This document shows, in pieces, positions 1 to 8,712 of a stretch of 64,000 nt of DNA. The notes below the pieces were generated by a model. It was not told the DNA's origin. It made no database searches and was given only the letters and a program-made list of their open reading frames with translations. The position numbers and the translations under genes are program-made. This stretch comes from Proteocatella sp041738345 (lineage in GTDB: Bacteria > Bacillota > Clostridia > Peptostreptococcales > Filifactoraceae). The first letter of the stretch is position 1; each line of letters opens with the position of its first letter. Where the stretch lies: contig JBGSPX010000062.1 of the NCBI GenBank assembly GCA_041738345.1, forward strand, positions 1-64,000, written 5' to 3'.

Positions 1-59
1 ATTATGTTCTTTTTACCTTCGGTCAACGGACCAATTTTGTGTACATTTTTCTTTGCCAT
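1..59 (-). CDS. N-terminus of probable IS256-family transposase (cut by window edge)
   Basis: The complement of 1-59 opens with ATG, preceded by a perfect AGGAGG at 69-74, and reads MAKKNVHKIGPLTEGKKNI before the window ends. From memory, clostridial IS256/Mutator-type transposases start with a short Lys-rich stretch followed by LTEGKKNII. That resemblance is the whole case, since only 19 residues are visible. The gene lies just downstream of icd on the same strand and its Shine-Dalgarno sequence is buried in a hairpin (next entry). If the call is right, an insertion sequence sits against the end of the citrate operon. It could also be an unrelated small gene. Confidence 0.45.
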   Translation of the reverse strand, partial: MAKKNVHKIGPLTEGKKNI

Positions 60-101
60 AAAAAAAGCCTCCTATGATATTTTTATTTTATCATAGAAAG
101 C
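60..101 (-). terminator. Terminator hairpin of the citrate operon that also buries the downstream ribosome binding site
   Basis: On the minus strand, 101-89 pairs with 67-79 to form a 13-bp stem (11 Watson-Crick and 2 G-U pairs) with a 9-nt loop. Seven T residues follow at 60-66, so it has the form of an intrinsic terminator just after the icd stop codon. The 3' arm contains the AGGAGG of the downstream probable transposase gene. Transcripts that read through from icd would therefore have this site fully paired. Confidence 0.8.
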
Positions 102-113
102 TTTTTTTGTAAT

Positions 114-1127
114 TTACAGACTTTTTTTCACAGTCTCAAAGGAAATTAATTTATTTGTAAATTCAAGTCTATTTAATTTGCCACCAATATCTTTTGTGTG
201 AAAATCACTGTTTTCTAAGGTTTTAAATAGGGCATTTTTTATGGAAGCAGATTCCTTTTCAAATCCTAAGTCAAAAAGCATCATGCAAGTGCTTAATATA
301 ATAGCGCTTGGGTTACTTATATTTTGTCCAGCTATATCAGGGGCGCTTCCGTGAACTGCTTCATAAATCCGTATATCATCTCCTATATTTGCACTAGGAG
401 AAAGTCCTAAGCCGCCTATGAGACCTGCACATAAATCGGAAATTATATCTCCATAAAGATTTGGTGCAACGATTACATCGAACTGGTTTGGATTTATAAC
501 AAGTTGCATACACATATTATCTACTATTTTCTCATCCGCACTAATTTGCGGATACATTGAAGCTATTTTTCTAAAAGAATCTAAAAATAGACCATCGGAA
601 AGCTTCATTATATTTGCTTTATGAACAGCAGTTACTTTTTTTCGGCCTTCTTTTACTGCAGTTTCAAATGCATATTTACATATTTTCTCACTGGCTTCTC
701 TTGTTATAACTTTGATACTTTGTGAAATGTCTTTGGATATCATATATTCAATACCTGAATACAAATCCTCTGTATTTTCTCTTACTATGATTAAGTCAAT
801 ATTTTCATATTTAGTTTTAATTCCAGATATTGATTTTATAGGGCGAACATTTGCAAAAGTATTAAATTCTTTTCTTAAAAGCACATTTATACTTTTGAAT
901 CCATTTCCAATTGGAGTCTCAGTGGGGCCTTTTAGTACGACTTTATTTTTTGATATATTTTCTATTAATCCATCTTCAAATATCTTAGAATTTGAGTTAT
1001 AAAAACTGCTGCCAGCATTATATATTTCCCAATTTATAGGTATTGATAAATGATGGGTGATGGTTTTTATAGAATCTATTATTTCGGGGCCAATGCCATC
1101 TCCTGGAATCAGTGTTATGTTTTTCAT
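114..1127 (-). CDS. icd: NAD-type isocitrate dehydrogenase (IDH/IPMDH family)
   Basis: Probable oxidative decarboxylation of isocitrate to 2-oxoglutarate in the cytoplasm. The 337-residue length fits the short NAD-dependent IDH/isopropylmalate dehydrogenase family. The substrate loop reads VRENTEDLYSGIEY, as in isocitrate dehydrogenases, whereas LeuB has an ELTGG-type loop. NVRP, the metal-binding stretch around YGDIISDLCAG and the cofactor loop EAVHGSAPDIAG are all present. Its start codon overlaps the aconitase stop by one base, so translation is probably coupled. It is the last gene of a three-gene operon whose first two products supply citrate and isocitrate. Homoisocitrate dehydrogenase is the main alternative and cannot be excluded by sequence alone. 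Confidence 0.85.
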   Translation of the reverse strand: MKNITLIPGDGIGPEIIDSIKTITHHLSIPINWEIYNAGSSFYNSNSKIFEDGLIENISKNKVVLKGPTETPIGNGFKSINVLLRKEFNTFANVRPIKSISGIKTKYENIDLIIVRENTEDLYSGIEYMISKDISQSIKVITREASEKICKYAFETAVKEGRKKVTAVHKANIMKLSDGLFLDSFRKIASMYPQISADEKIVDNMCMQLVINPNQFDVIVAPNLYGDIISDLCAGLIGGLGLSPSANIGDDIRIYEAVHGSAPDIAGQNISNPSAIILSTCMMLFDLGFEKESASIKNALFKTLENSDFHTKDIGGKLNRLEFTNKLISFETVKKSL

Positions 1128-3046
1128 TAGTAATTTTCTCCTTTTTCAGAAATATAATTCAAAAAACCACCAAATAAAAGAATTTCTTTTTCTCGAATAG
1201 AAGCATCTATTTTTACTGGGACTATTATATCATTTAAATACAAGTTTAATTTATTATTATCTAAAGAAGCTCTAATGTCTTTTAAATAAAGTTTATCTAA
1301 AAGTTTTATTTTGTCATAATCCATAGAATTTTCAAAAGTTAAAGGTAGAATTCCGTTATTTATTAAATTTGATTTATGAATTCTTGCAAAAGATTTTGCT
1401 AAAACTACCTTTATTCCTAAGTAGGAAGGACATAAGGCAGCATGCTCACGGCTTGAACCTTGACCGTAATTTTCACCAGCGACAATTATCCCAGGCTTAT
1501 TTTTTAAAGCTCTTTCAGGAAATTCGCTATCAAGTCTGCTTAGACAAAATGTAGAAAGATGCTCTATATTTGACCTAAAAGGTAGCAGTTTTGAATCAGA
1601 TGGAGTTATATCATCTGTAGAAATATTATCCTCTCCTTTAAAACAAACATTTAACTCAATATTATCAAGTAGCTTTATTTGAGGAGGTAGGGATTTTATA
1701 TTTGGACCTGTAAATATAGGGGAATCTATTGTAAACTTATTATTTATAAAAAATACTTCGTTTTTAGGACTCTTTTCAGGTTTTGTATATACATCTAATA
1801 TATAATCTGGAATTTCATCTGTTAAGTATCCTTTTAGAGCGCTCGCAGCTGCTATTTCTGGACTTACTAAATATATATTTGCAGAATTAGTTCCACTACG
1901 GCCTTTAAAATTTCTATTAAAAGTTCTTAGGGAAACGCCATTAGTTAAAGGAGCTTGCCCCATACCTATACATGGGCCACATCCGCATTCGAGAATTCGT
2001 GCGCCTGCATTTATTAAGTCGCTTAAAGCGCCATTTGATGCAAGTAGAGATAGTATGCTGCTAGAACCTGGAGATATAACAAGACTTACATCTTCAGCTA
2101 TTTTTTTGCCTTTTAATATAGCGGCGACTTTGGTCATATCCTCAAAAGATGAATTAGTACAGCTGCCTATAGCGACTTGATTTATTTTTAAATTAGATAT
2201 TTCAGATATGGGCACTACGTTTTCAGGGCTATGAGGTTTAGCACACATAGGAACTATTTCGCTCAAGTTTAAAATTAAAGTTTCATCATAATGTGCATCC
2301 TCATCTGCGATTAACTTTATGAAATATTCGCTTCTATTTTGGAAAGTAAGATAGTCTAAAGTGTTTTTGTCAGTTTCGAAAATAGATGTTGTAGCTCCTA
2401 GTTCAGCACCCATATTGCAAATAGTGGCTCTTTCGGTAAGTGAAAGGTATTTTACACCGCTACCAGTATATTCTATAATTTTACCTACTCCGCCTTTTAC
2501 TCCGAGTTTCATCAGTATGGTTAAAATAATATCTTTTGCAGAGGAGTTTTTGGAAAGTTCCCCTATAAGTTTTATATTTAAAATCTTTGGTGTTTTTAGA
2601 TAATATTTTCCAGTTGCAAGTGCAGTGGCTATATCAAGGCCTCCGGCTCCTATTGCAAGCATTCCCATAGCGCCACATGTAGGAGTATGGCTATCTGAAC
2701 CAAGAAGTGTTTCGCCAGGTTTTGAAAAATTTTCTAAATGAAGTTGATGACAGACTCCGTTTCCGGCTCTTGAGTAAGTTATTCCAAAGCGTTTGCATAC
2801 AGAACGTATGAATTCATGGTCATCCATATTTTCAAAACCAGTTTGTAACATATTATGATCTATATAAGCTACTGCCTTTTTTACCTTTAATTTTTGTGGA
2901 TTCATTTTTAAAAGTTGTAAATATGCCATAGTGCCAGTTGAATCCTGAGTAAGCGTCTGGTCTATATTTATACAAATTTCAGAATTAGAATCAGAGCCTT
3001 GCATAAATTTATTGTCAATTATTTTTTGAGTTAAAGATTTGCCCAT
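1127..3046 (-). CDS. acn: Aconitate hydratase (aconitase)
   Basis: A [4Fe-4S] hydro-lyase that would interconvert citrate and isocitrate through cis-aconitate. The 639-residue length matches the compact clostridial aconitase form. GSDSHTPTCG near residue 117 carries the first cluster cysteine. GSCTNSSFEDM near 295 and CGCGPCIGMG near 355 follow, with the latter supplying further ligands. The C-terminal swivel domain contains the GQGSSREHAALCP active-site loop. An AGGAGG sits just before the start, 18 bp after the upstream synthase gene. Homoaconitase is a related possibility, but pairing with isocitrate dehydrogenase favours aconitase. Confidence 0.9.
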   Translation of the reverse strand: MGKSLTQKIIDNKFMQGSDSNSEICINIDQTLTQDSTGTMAYLQLLKMNPQKLKVKKAVAYIDHNMLQTGFENMDDHEFIRSVCKRFGITYSRAGNGVCHQLHLENFSKPGETLLGSDSHTPTCGAMGMLAIGAGGLDIATALATGKYYLKTPKILNIKLIGELSKNSSAKDIILTILMKLGVKGGVGKIIEYTGSGVKYLSLTERATICNMGAELGATTSIFETDKNTLDYLTFQNRSEYFIKLIADEDAHYDETLILNLSEIVPMCAKPHSPENVVPISEISNLKINQVAIGSCTNSSFEDMTKVAAILKGKKIAEDVSLVISPGSSSILSLLASNGALSDLINAGARILECGCGPCIGMGQAPLTNGVSLRTFNRNFKGRSGTNSANIYLVSPEIAAASALKGYLTDEIPDYILDVYTKPEKSPKNEVFFINNKFTIDSPIFTGPNIKSLPPQIKLLDNIELNVCFKGEDNISTDDITPSDSKLLPFRSNIEHLSTFCLSRLDSEFPERALKNKPGIIVAGENYGQGSSREHAALCPSYLGIKVVLAKSFARIHKSNLINNGILPLTFENSMDYDKIKLLDKLYLKDIRASLDNNKLNLYLNDIIVPVKIDASIREKEILLFGGFLNYISEKGENY

Positions 3047-3064
3047 CTGTTTCCTCCTGATTAA

Positions 3065-4210
3065 CTAAAGTGAATCTACACGTGAAAATGAAATATTTGA
3101 TTTTAAATCAGAATATATTCTAAGGAGCTCCATATCATTTAAAGAACGTTTAAGTTCAATTGAATGAGCACGAACTTGTTGTAAAATATCTGAACCTAAC
3201 TCATCTTCCATGATTATTCCTAATTGTGAAAGTTTATTTTTTATACCTGCTGTTCCAGAATGTTTTCCAACTACAAGTTTTCTTGATAATCCTATATCAT
3301 CTGGAGAATAGAGTTCGTAGGTCTTTGGATTTTTTATGGCACCATCAGCGTGTATTCCAGATTCGTGAGAAAATATATTATCACCAACTACAGCTTTCCA
3401 AGGAGAAAGTTTTCTTCCAGAAGCGACAGAAACATATTCACATAGAGGTTTTAATGAAAGTAAATTATAATCATTGTCTAAATTTAAAGAACATTTTGAC
3501 GCCATTATAATTTCCTCTAAAGATGCATTTCCGGCTCTTTCGCCAAGTCCATTTACAGTAACGCCTACATGGGTTGCTCCAGCCATTACACCAGCTATAG
3601 CATTTGCGCTGGCCATTCCTAAATCATTATGAGTATGCATTTCGACATCTATCCCGAAAGTATCTTTTATATGTTTTATATTATTATAAGTTTGAATAGG
3701 GTTTAGAATTCCTATAGTGTCGCAATAACGAATTCTATTTGCACCAGCATTTATAGCTTCGCGAATAAAGGTAAATAGAAAATCGTCATCTGTTCTTGAG
3801 GCATCTTCTGCATTTACAGATATATATAGGCCTTCTTTTTTTGCGTATTCAACAGCGGAAACCATTTGAGCTAGAACTTGTTCACGTGTTGATTTTAATT
3901 TATCGTGAATATGGATATCAGATGTGGAAATTGATATAGCGACGGCATCTACGCCACAGTCAACTGAGGCTTGAATGTCGCTTATTACAGCACGATTCCA
4001 ACCCATTATACTTGCACGAAGGTTGCTTTTTACCATTTGTTTTATTACGTTTTTTTCATCTCCGCCCATAACTGGGATTCCTGCTTCTATTTGTTCAACG
4101 CCAACCTCGTCTAACATTCTTGCGATATTAAGTTTTTCTTGATTTGCAAATACAACGCCTGCAGTTTGTTCGCCATCTCTTAGTGTAGTATCAACTAATG
4201 TAAAGTTCAT
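3065..4210 (-). CDS. Homocitrate synthase/NifV-like protein, probable (Re)-citrate synthase
   Basis: A DRE-TIM acyl-CoA condensing enzyme of 381 residues. The motif VDTTLRDGEQT lies at the N-terminus, the metal-binding HTHND at about 192, and NGLGERAGN at about 221. Family members make homocitrate, isopropylmalate or citrate. It is the first gene of an operon with aconitase and isocitrate dehydrogenase, and no conventional citrate synthase is seen in this window. The economical reading is therefore a Re-face citrate synthase of the type known in anaerobic clostridia, supplying 2-oxoglutarate and glutamate. No nif genes are nearby, which argues against a nitrogenase-cofactor role. The function is inferred from context and the fold is certain. 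Confidence 0.75.
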   Translation of the reverse strand: MNFTLVDTTLRDGEQTAGVVFANQEKLNIARMLDEVGVEQIEAGIPVMGGDEKNVIKQMVKSNLRASIMGWNRAVISDIQASVDCGVDAVAISISTSDIHIHDKLKSTREQVLAQMVSAVEYAKKEGLYISVNAEDASRTDDDFLFTFIREAINAGANRIRYCDTIGILNPIQTYNNIKHIKDTFGIDVEMHTHNDLGMASANAIAGVMAGATHVGVTVNGLGERAGNASLEEIIMASKCSLNLDNDYNLLSLKPLCEYVSVASGRKLSPWKAVVGDNIFSHESGIHADGAIKNPKTYELYSPDDIGLSRKLVVGKHSGTAGIKNKLSQLGIIMEDELGSDILQQVRAHSIELKRSLNDMELLRIYSDLKSNISFSRVDSL

Positions 4211-4242
4211 AATTAATTCCTCCTGTTTAATATAATGAGCTA

Positions 4243-4271
4243 ATCATAATACTTTTTTATCTCGGTGTCAA
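4243..4271 (-). promoter_or_regulatory. Sigma-A promoter of the citrate operon
   Basis: On the minus strand TTGACA (4266-4271) and TATGAT (4243-4248) are separated by 17 bp. This is a near-consensus vegetative promoter a short distance before the synthase start at 4210. In the 300-bp divergent gap (4211-4510), the rest of 4308-4470 is AT-rich with nothing else recognisable. Confidence 0.75.
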
Positions 4272-4276
4272 TAGAA

Positions 4277-4307
4277 AAATGCAATTTTTATTTTTAAAAT
4301 TGCATTT
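4277..4307. repeat. Perfect 12-bp inverted repeat next to the citrate promoter
   Basis: AAATGCAATTTT (4277-4288) and its exact reverse complement (4296-4307) flank 7 bases. It ends 5 bp upstream of the minus-strand -35 box. It could be an operator or an UP-like element. It lies between divergent genes, so it is not placed to terminate either one. Confidence 0.6.
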
Positions 4308-4510
4308 AAATCTGTTTTTTTATTTTTATGAATATATAATATATTGGACACGACATCTGAAATTAGAGTAATTGTAGGATTGTGAGCTAAAAATACTCAA
4401 AATAAAAAATGATAATAAAATGATTGTATATTGCATATATGAGAAAAAATAAGTATTTTTCTAAAATTGTGATATAATTTAAATAAATACATTGAAAGGG
4501 AGATTTTTTT

Positions 4511-5020
4511 ATGAAAAAACGAATAATTTGTATAATAGGGAGTTTGTTTTTAATTTCAGTATTTATTTTAATTGGATGTGAGAAAAAAGAAGAAGGAATT
4601 TTGTTTGAAAGTAAAGATGGTGACTTTTTGGTAAATTTAGATTCCGGTTATGTTGAAAAAACGGTAGATGAATCTGAAAATCCTAAAGGATATGTATATT
4701 CATATGAAAGAGGAGATGAAATTCTTAATATAAGTGAATTTACAATACCAGGAGTTACACTTGATGAAAAAATGATTGAAGAAGAAATAGAAATGGCTAC
4801 GGAAATGGAAGTTTTAAGACCAGACACTATTGATTTGAAGGAAAATGGGAAATTCTATGGGGTACTGGTAAAAGATACATCGACAGGAATGTATATGATG
4901 TATCATAGAATTCAAAATGGGGAAAAAATAATATCTTTTTTAAGTTTTAGACCACAGCCATATACTGTTGAAGAAGAGGCAGCTCATAAGGCTATGATAT
5001 CTACAATTGAATTTAAATAA
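4511..5020 (+). CDS. Putative lipoprotein of unknown function
   Basis: 169 residues with a classical lipoprotein signal: a KKR start, a hydrophobic core and a lipobox LIGC with the lipidated cysteine at about 23. The mature part is acidic and rich in beta-strand-like segments, and it resembles no family I can name. A TATAAT at 4473-4478 and an AAGGGAG ribosome site precede the start. It is monocistronic, ends in a strong bidirectional terminator, and faces the rRNA methyltransferase operon. Anchoring to the outer face of the membrane is predicted. The function is unknown. Confidence 0.8.
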   Translation: MKKRIICIIGSLFLISVFILIGCEKKEEGILFESKDGDFLVNLDSGYVEKTVDESENPKGYVYSYERGDEILNISEFTIPGVTLDEKMIEEEIEMATEMEVLRPDTIDLKENGKFYGVLVKDTSTGMYMMYHRIQNGEKIISFLSFRPQPYTVEEEAAHKAMISTIEFK

Positions 5021-5062
5021 AACTAAGGGGCTGTTTTTACAGCCCCTTAGTTTTATTTTTTT
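5019..5062. terminator. Bidirectional terminator between lipoprotein gene and rlmD
   Basis: A perfect 16-bp stem (5019-5034 with 5039-5054) around TTTT. It is followed by T residues on the plus strand and mirrored by A residues on the other side. It overlaps the stop codons of both convergent genes. Confidence 0.9.
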
Positions 5063-6405
5063 AAAAGACAAATACACTCTGCGTGTGGTGTATTTGGAAA
5101 TTGATCTACGCCTATGGTTTTTAGAATTCTGTAACCAGCTAATTTAAGTGCAGTTAAATCAGATACCAAGGCTTTTGGGTTACATGAAACATATATAAGC
5201 TCAGTTGCATCAAAAGATATGATATCTCTAAGAGCTTTTGGGTGAACGCCACTTCTTGGAGGGTCGATTATAATTACGTCTGGCTTAACTTGCAGTTTTG
5301 AAACCTCATTTGCAACATCGCCTGCAATATAATGTGCATTAGTGATGGAATTCATGCGACAATTTTCTTTTGCCATTTCTACAGCTTCTTCAATAAGCTC
5401 AATACCATATACTTCTTTTGCATTTTCTGATATTATAATTCCGATAGTGCCGGTTCCACTGTATAAATCATATACGATTTTATCTTTTTTATTTCCAAGT
5501 AAATCTCTAGTAATGCTGTAAAGTGTTTCTGCGCATTTAGTATTGGTTTGGAAAAATGAAAATGGAGATATTTTGAATTTTATTCCAAGTAATTCATCGT
5601 AAAAATAATCACGTCCAACAAGTACCTTAAGGTTATCGCAAATTACTGCATCTGATAAAGAATCATTTATAGTGTGAAGAATTCCTACAATTTTTCCATC
5701 TAAAACTAAGCTTTCTAATAGTTTTACATATTCACTCATATCAAAATCTATTTGAGATGTAGTAACTATATTTACTAGAATTTCACCTGTATTTTGTCCT
5801 TTTCTTACGACAAGATGTCTAAGATATCCCTCATGGCTCATAATTTTATAAAAGGGAAGTTCTGTAGTTCTAAAATAATCACATGTAACTGTAATTATTT
5901 GTCTGTAGTCAGAGTCTACAATTTTACAAGTATCTACAAGTACTATACTGTTACTTTTTGTAGTCATATGCATTCCAAGAGTAAGGGGAGCATCTTTAGT
6001 TTCGTTTCCAAAAGTAAATTCCATTTTGTTTTTATAGCCTAAATTTACAGGACTTGCTACCATTTCTAAATTTGCAAATTCATTATGACCTGCATTTATA
6101 AACATTTCCTTAAGTTGTTTGGCTTTTATCTGTACCTGAGATTCGTATGGAACTGACAAAAGAGAACATCCACCACAAACAGAATAATGATTACAGGTTT
6201 CTTCAGTTTCTAATGAAGATTTTGAAAGTGTTTCAAGTATTTTGCCATCAGCCTTATTTTTTCTTATTTTTTTTATTAATACTTTTACTTTTTGCCCAGG
6301 AATTCCATTTTTGAATACCACAGTTTTATCATCGTGATAACCTATTCCTTCTCCACCGAATTTGAGTTCTTCGACATTTAGCTCTAAAATTTCTCTTTTT
6401 TTCAT
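5053..6405 (-). CDS. rlmD: 23S rRNA (uracil-5-)-methyltransferase, RumA/RlmD family
   Basis: SAM-dependent formation of 5-methyluridine in 23S rRNA. The 450-residue protein starts with a TRAM RNA-binding domain (about 1-60). A cysteine cluster C-x5-CGGC (near 73-82) for a [4Fe-4S] cluster follows, then the Rossmann motif DLYSGTGTIGI, the DPPRSG loop and the nucleophile motif YVSCNP near the C-terminus. It is third in a run of rRNA-modifying genes, about 42 bp after rsuA. Firmicutes carry several paralogues of this family (RlmCD type), so the exact uridine target is not determined. An iron-sulfur form is usual in anaerobes. Confidence 0.88.
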   Translation of the reverse strand: MKKREILELNVEELKFGGEGIGYHDDKTVVFKNGIPGQKVKVLIKKIRKNKADGKILETLSKSSLETEETCNHYSVCGGCSLLSVPYESQVQIKAKQLKEMFINAGHNEFANLEMVASPVNLGYKNKMEFTFGNETKDAPLTLGMHMTTKSNSIVLVDTCKIVDSDYRQIITVTCDYFRTTELPFYKIMSHEGYLRHLVVRKGQNTGEILVNIVTTSQIDFDMSEYVKLLESLVLDGKIVGILHTINDSLSDAVICDNLKVLVGRDYFYDELLGIKFKISPFSFFQTNTKCAETLYSITRDLLGNKKDKIVYDLYSGTGTIGIIISENAKEVYGIELIEEAVEMAKENCRMNSITNAHYIAGDVANEVSKLQVKPDVIIIDPPRSGVHPKALRDIISFDATELIYVSCNPKALVSDLTALKLAGYRILKTIGVDQFPNTPHAECICLLKK

Positions 6406-6447
6406 AGTTATATTTATAAGGGAAAATTCCCATTCCTTTCTGATTTT

Positions 6448-7182
6448 TTATTTTTGCATATATGGCTTTAATGATTCCATTTCATAATCATTTAGTTCTC
6501 TGTATTCTCCTAATTCAAGAGTTTCGTCTAATGCTAAAGGGCCCATTGTAAGGCGCTTAAGGTATATAACTTCTCTATCTATAGCTTCAAACATACGTTT
6601 TATTTGGTGAAATTTACCTTCTCTTATAGTTATTTTACATTCTGAAATATCAGAAGCTTCCAATATTTCAAGTTTAGCAGGAAGGCAGGTGTAGGAATTA
6701 TCTTTGAATGATATGCCTTTTTCGAATTTAGCAATGTCTTTTTCGCTAAGAGGCTCACCTTGTACTTTTGCAAAATAAGTTTTATCCACATGTTTTTTAG
6801 GTGAGAGCAAATCATGTGCAAGTTTTCCATCATTTGTAATGAGTAAAAGACCTTCAGTATCCTTATCAAGCCTTCCTACTGGGAAGGGGTCAAATACTTG
6901 AAGTTCATAAGGAAGTAAATCTATTACAGTGTCATCGTAATTATCTGTTGTTGCGGATACTACGTTTTGAGGTTTATTCATCATTAAATATATAAATTCT
7001 CTATATGTTACAATTTCATCCATATATCTAACTTCATCTTTTTCTAAATCAACTTGTAAAGATACGTCTTTAACTTGAATGTTATTTAAAGTAATAATGC
7101 CATTTTTTACATCGGCTTTTATTTCTTTTCTAGAGCCAAAGCCCATGTTTGAAAGCATTTTATCTATTCTAATTTTTGCCAT
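6448..7182 (-). CDS. rsuA: Ribosomal RNA small subunit pseudouridine synthase, RsuA family
   Basis: 244 residues. An N-terminal S4 RNA-binding domain (IRIDKMLSNMGFGSRKEIKADV, about 3-24) is followed by a pseudouridine synthase domain with the family motif FPVGRLDKDTEGLLLITNDG, which includes the catalytic aspartate. RsuA isomerises U516 of 16S rRNA; RluB/E/F relatives act on 23S rRNA, so the target is the family's default. It starts 14 bp after the rsmF stop and is clearly co-transcribed with it. Confidence 0.87.
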   Translation of the reverse strand: MAKIRIDKMLSNMGFGSRKEIKADVKNGIITLNNIQVKDVSLQVDLEKDEVRYMDEIVTYREFIYLMMNKPQNVVSATTDNYDDTVIDLLPYELQVFDPFPVGRLDKDTEGLLLITNDGKLAHDLLSPKKHVDKTYFAKVQGEPLSEKDIAKFEKGISFKDNSYTCLPAKLEILEASDISECKITIREGKFHQIKRMFEAIDREVIYLKRLTMGPLALDETLELGEYRELNDYEMESLKPYMQK

Positions 7183-7196
7183 TTTAAATCTCCGTT

Positions 7197-8567
7197 CTAG
7201 AGTATTCTCCAGTTTTTATTGTAATAATTTTTTAAAGTACCATTTTGGATTTTTCCATATCCAAGAGGGTAATTGTCAACACATACGATTACAAAACCAT
7301 TATTTGCCTCAATGAATATAGTTTCACATTTTAAATATTTTGTGAGGTTATCATCATCAATAGCTAAGGTGATAGTATTTTTAAAATCATTTTTTTTCAT
7401 GGACATTATAAATGCAGGACTTGGAATAAAAGCTTTGTTTTTTATCTCTCCTATATATAATCCATTTCTTACGATTTTAATACCTTTTAAATTGATTCCT
7501 GTATCTAGTTCTTTATATATTTTATTGTTTTCGACTATAAAATTACCATCTATAATTAAGTTTAATTCATTTTTTTCAAAGTCTAAATATTCTTTTGGAA
7601 GTTTAGTTTTAGACACAAATTTAGTAGTTTGATAATTTTGATTGCAAGCACTATTTTCAAAAGTATCATTAGCTACTTTTTTTATAAGACAAAGAAAATG
7701 TCCTTCGCCTTTTAATTTATGAGGAAACAATCTATTAGATTCTGTTAACGTAAAACCCTCTACAAAACCGTGTTTTGCCTCTAATTTTACAACTTCAAAA
7801 TTAGGATTTTCTTCAAGAAATTCAATTATTTGGTGCTCATTTTCTTCAAGATTAAATGTACATGTAGAATAAAGCATTAGACCATCTTTTTTTAACATTT
7901 TGGCAGCTTGCTTAAGAATGTTTTTTTGCATTTTGGGATTGGCAGCTTTTGATTCTATATAAGTTTTAATTAAATCTGAATCTTTTCTAAACATGCCTTC
8001 ACCTGAACATGGAACGTCCAGTAAAATTCTATCAAAATATTCAAAAAAAACATTAGCTAGTTTTTCCGGCGTATCGTTTGTAATTAAAGCATTGCATATT
8101 CCATGCATTTCTATATTTTTTAGTACAGCTTTAGTTCTTTGGGTGGATATATCGTTACTTACGATTATACCTGTATTATTTAGTTTTGAAGCAATTTGAG
8201 TGGTTTTTCCTCCTGGAGCGCTACAAAGATCAAGCACTGACATATTTTCGCCAATATCAAGGAGTTCTACGGCGGACATAGCAGATGGCTCTTGGATATA
8301 AAAAAGTCCAGCATTATAATAAGGAGTTTTAGCAGGCCTTATTTCACTGTTAAAATAAAATCCAGTAGGGCACCACGAAATTTCTTCTAAAATTATGTCT
8401 GAAATATTTTTTGACAATAGTGTGTTTAATTCATTTGGAGCTATTTTTAATAAATTTGCTCTAAGCCCTGAATGCTTAGGCTCTTCGTAAGTATCTAAAA
8501 ATGATTGAAATTCATCTTTTAATAAAGACTTCATTTCTTTTAAAAATATATCTGGTAAATTTTGCAT
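7197..8567 (-). CDS. rsmF: RsmB/NOP-family rRNA (cytosine-5-)-methyltransferase, RsmF-like
   Basis: 456 residues from the chosen ATG at 8567, which has AAAGGA in front; an in-frame upstream ATG at 8639 lies inside the promoter and has no ribosome site. The Rossmann core shows CSAPGGKTTQIA, DVPCSGEGMFRKD and the catalytic YSTCTFNLEENE. The C-terminal part (about 300-456) resembles the RsmF RNA-binding and PUA-like tail. It is the lead gene of rsmF-rsuA-rlmD. The probable substrate is 16S rRNA cytosine at or near the E. coli 1407 position, known for the family but not visible here. Confidence 0.85.
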   Translation of the reverse strand: MQNLPDIFLKEMKSLLKDEFQSFLDTYEEPKHSGLRANLLKIAPNELNTLLSKNISDIILEEISWCPTGFYFNSEIRPAKTPYYNAGLFYIQEPSAMSAVELLDIGENMSVLDLCSAPGGKTTQIASKLNNTGIIVSNDISTQRTKAVLKNIEMHGICNALITNDTPEKLANVFFEYFDRILLDVPCSGEGMFRKDSDLIKTYIESKAANPKMQKNILKQAAKMLKKDGLMLYSTCTFNLEENEHQIIEFLEENPNFEVVKLEAKHGFVEGFTLTESNRLFPHKLKGEGHFLCLIKKVANDTFENSACNQNYQTTKFVSKTKLPKEYLDFEKNELNLIIDGNFIVENNKIYKELDTGINLKGIKIVRNGLYIGEIKNKAFIPSPAFIMSMKKNDFKNTITLAIDDDNLTKYLKCETIFIEANNGFVIVCVDNYPLGYGKIQNGTLKNYYNKNWRIL

Positions 8568-8610
8568 AAATATTCCTTTGTAATTCTTTATAAATACATC
8601 ATAACAATAT

Positions 8611-8639
8611 ATTATATCTTTTTTAGAGGATTTATACAA
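8611..8639 (-). promoter_or_regulatory. Promoter of the rsmF-rsuA-rlmD operon
   Basis: On the minus strand TTGTAT (8634-8639) and TATAAT (8611-8616) are 17 bp apart, about 45 bp before the rsmF start. A plus-strand TATAAT for the helicase lies at 8673-8678, so the two operons diverge from a 145-bp gap. Confidence 0.65.
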
Positions 8640-8712
8640 TTATTTTGTTTAAAAAATATATAGTATATATGATATAATTAGATATTGTATTAGTTTAAGA
8701 AAGAGGTTAGAA

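Noticed and set aside
114..1127. 3-isopropylmalate dehydrogenase (leuB) for the first complete gene
   Set aside because: The substrate loop is RENTEDLYSG, not the LeuB form, and the neighbours are aconitase and a citrate/homocitrate synthase with no leuC/leuD pair.
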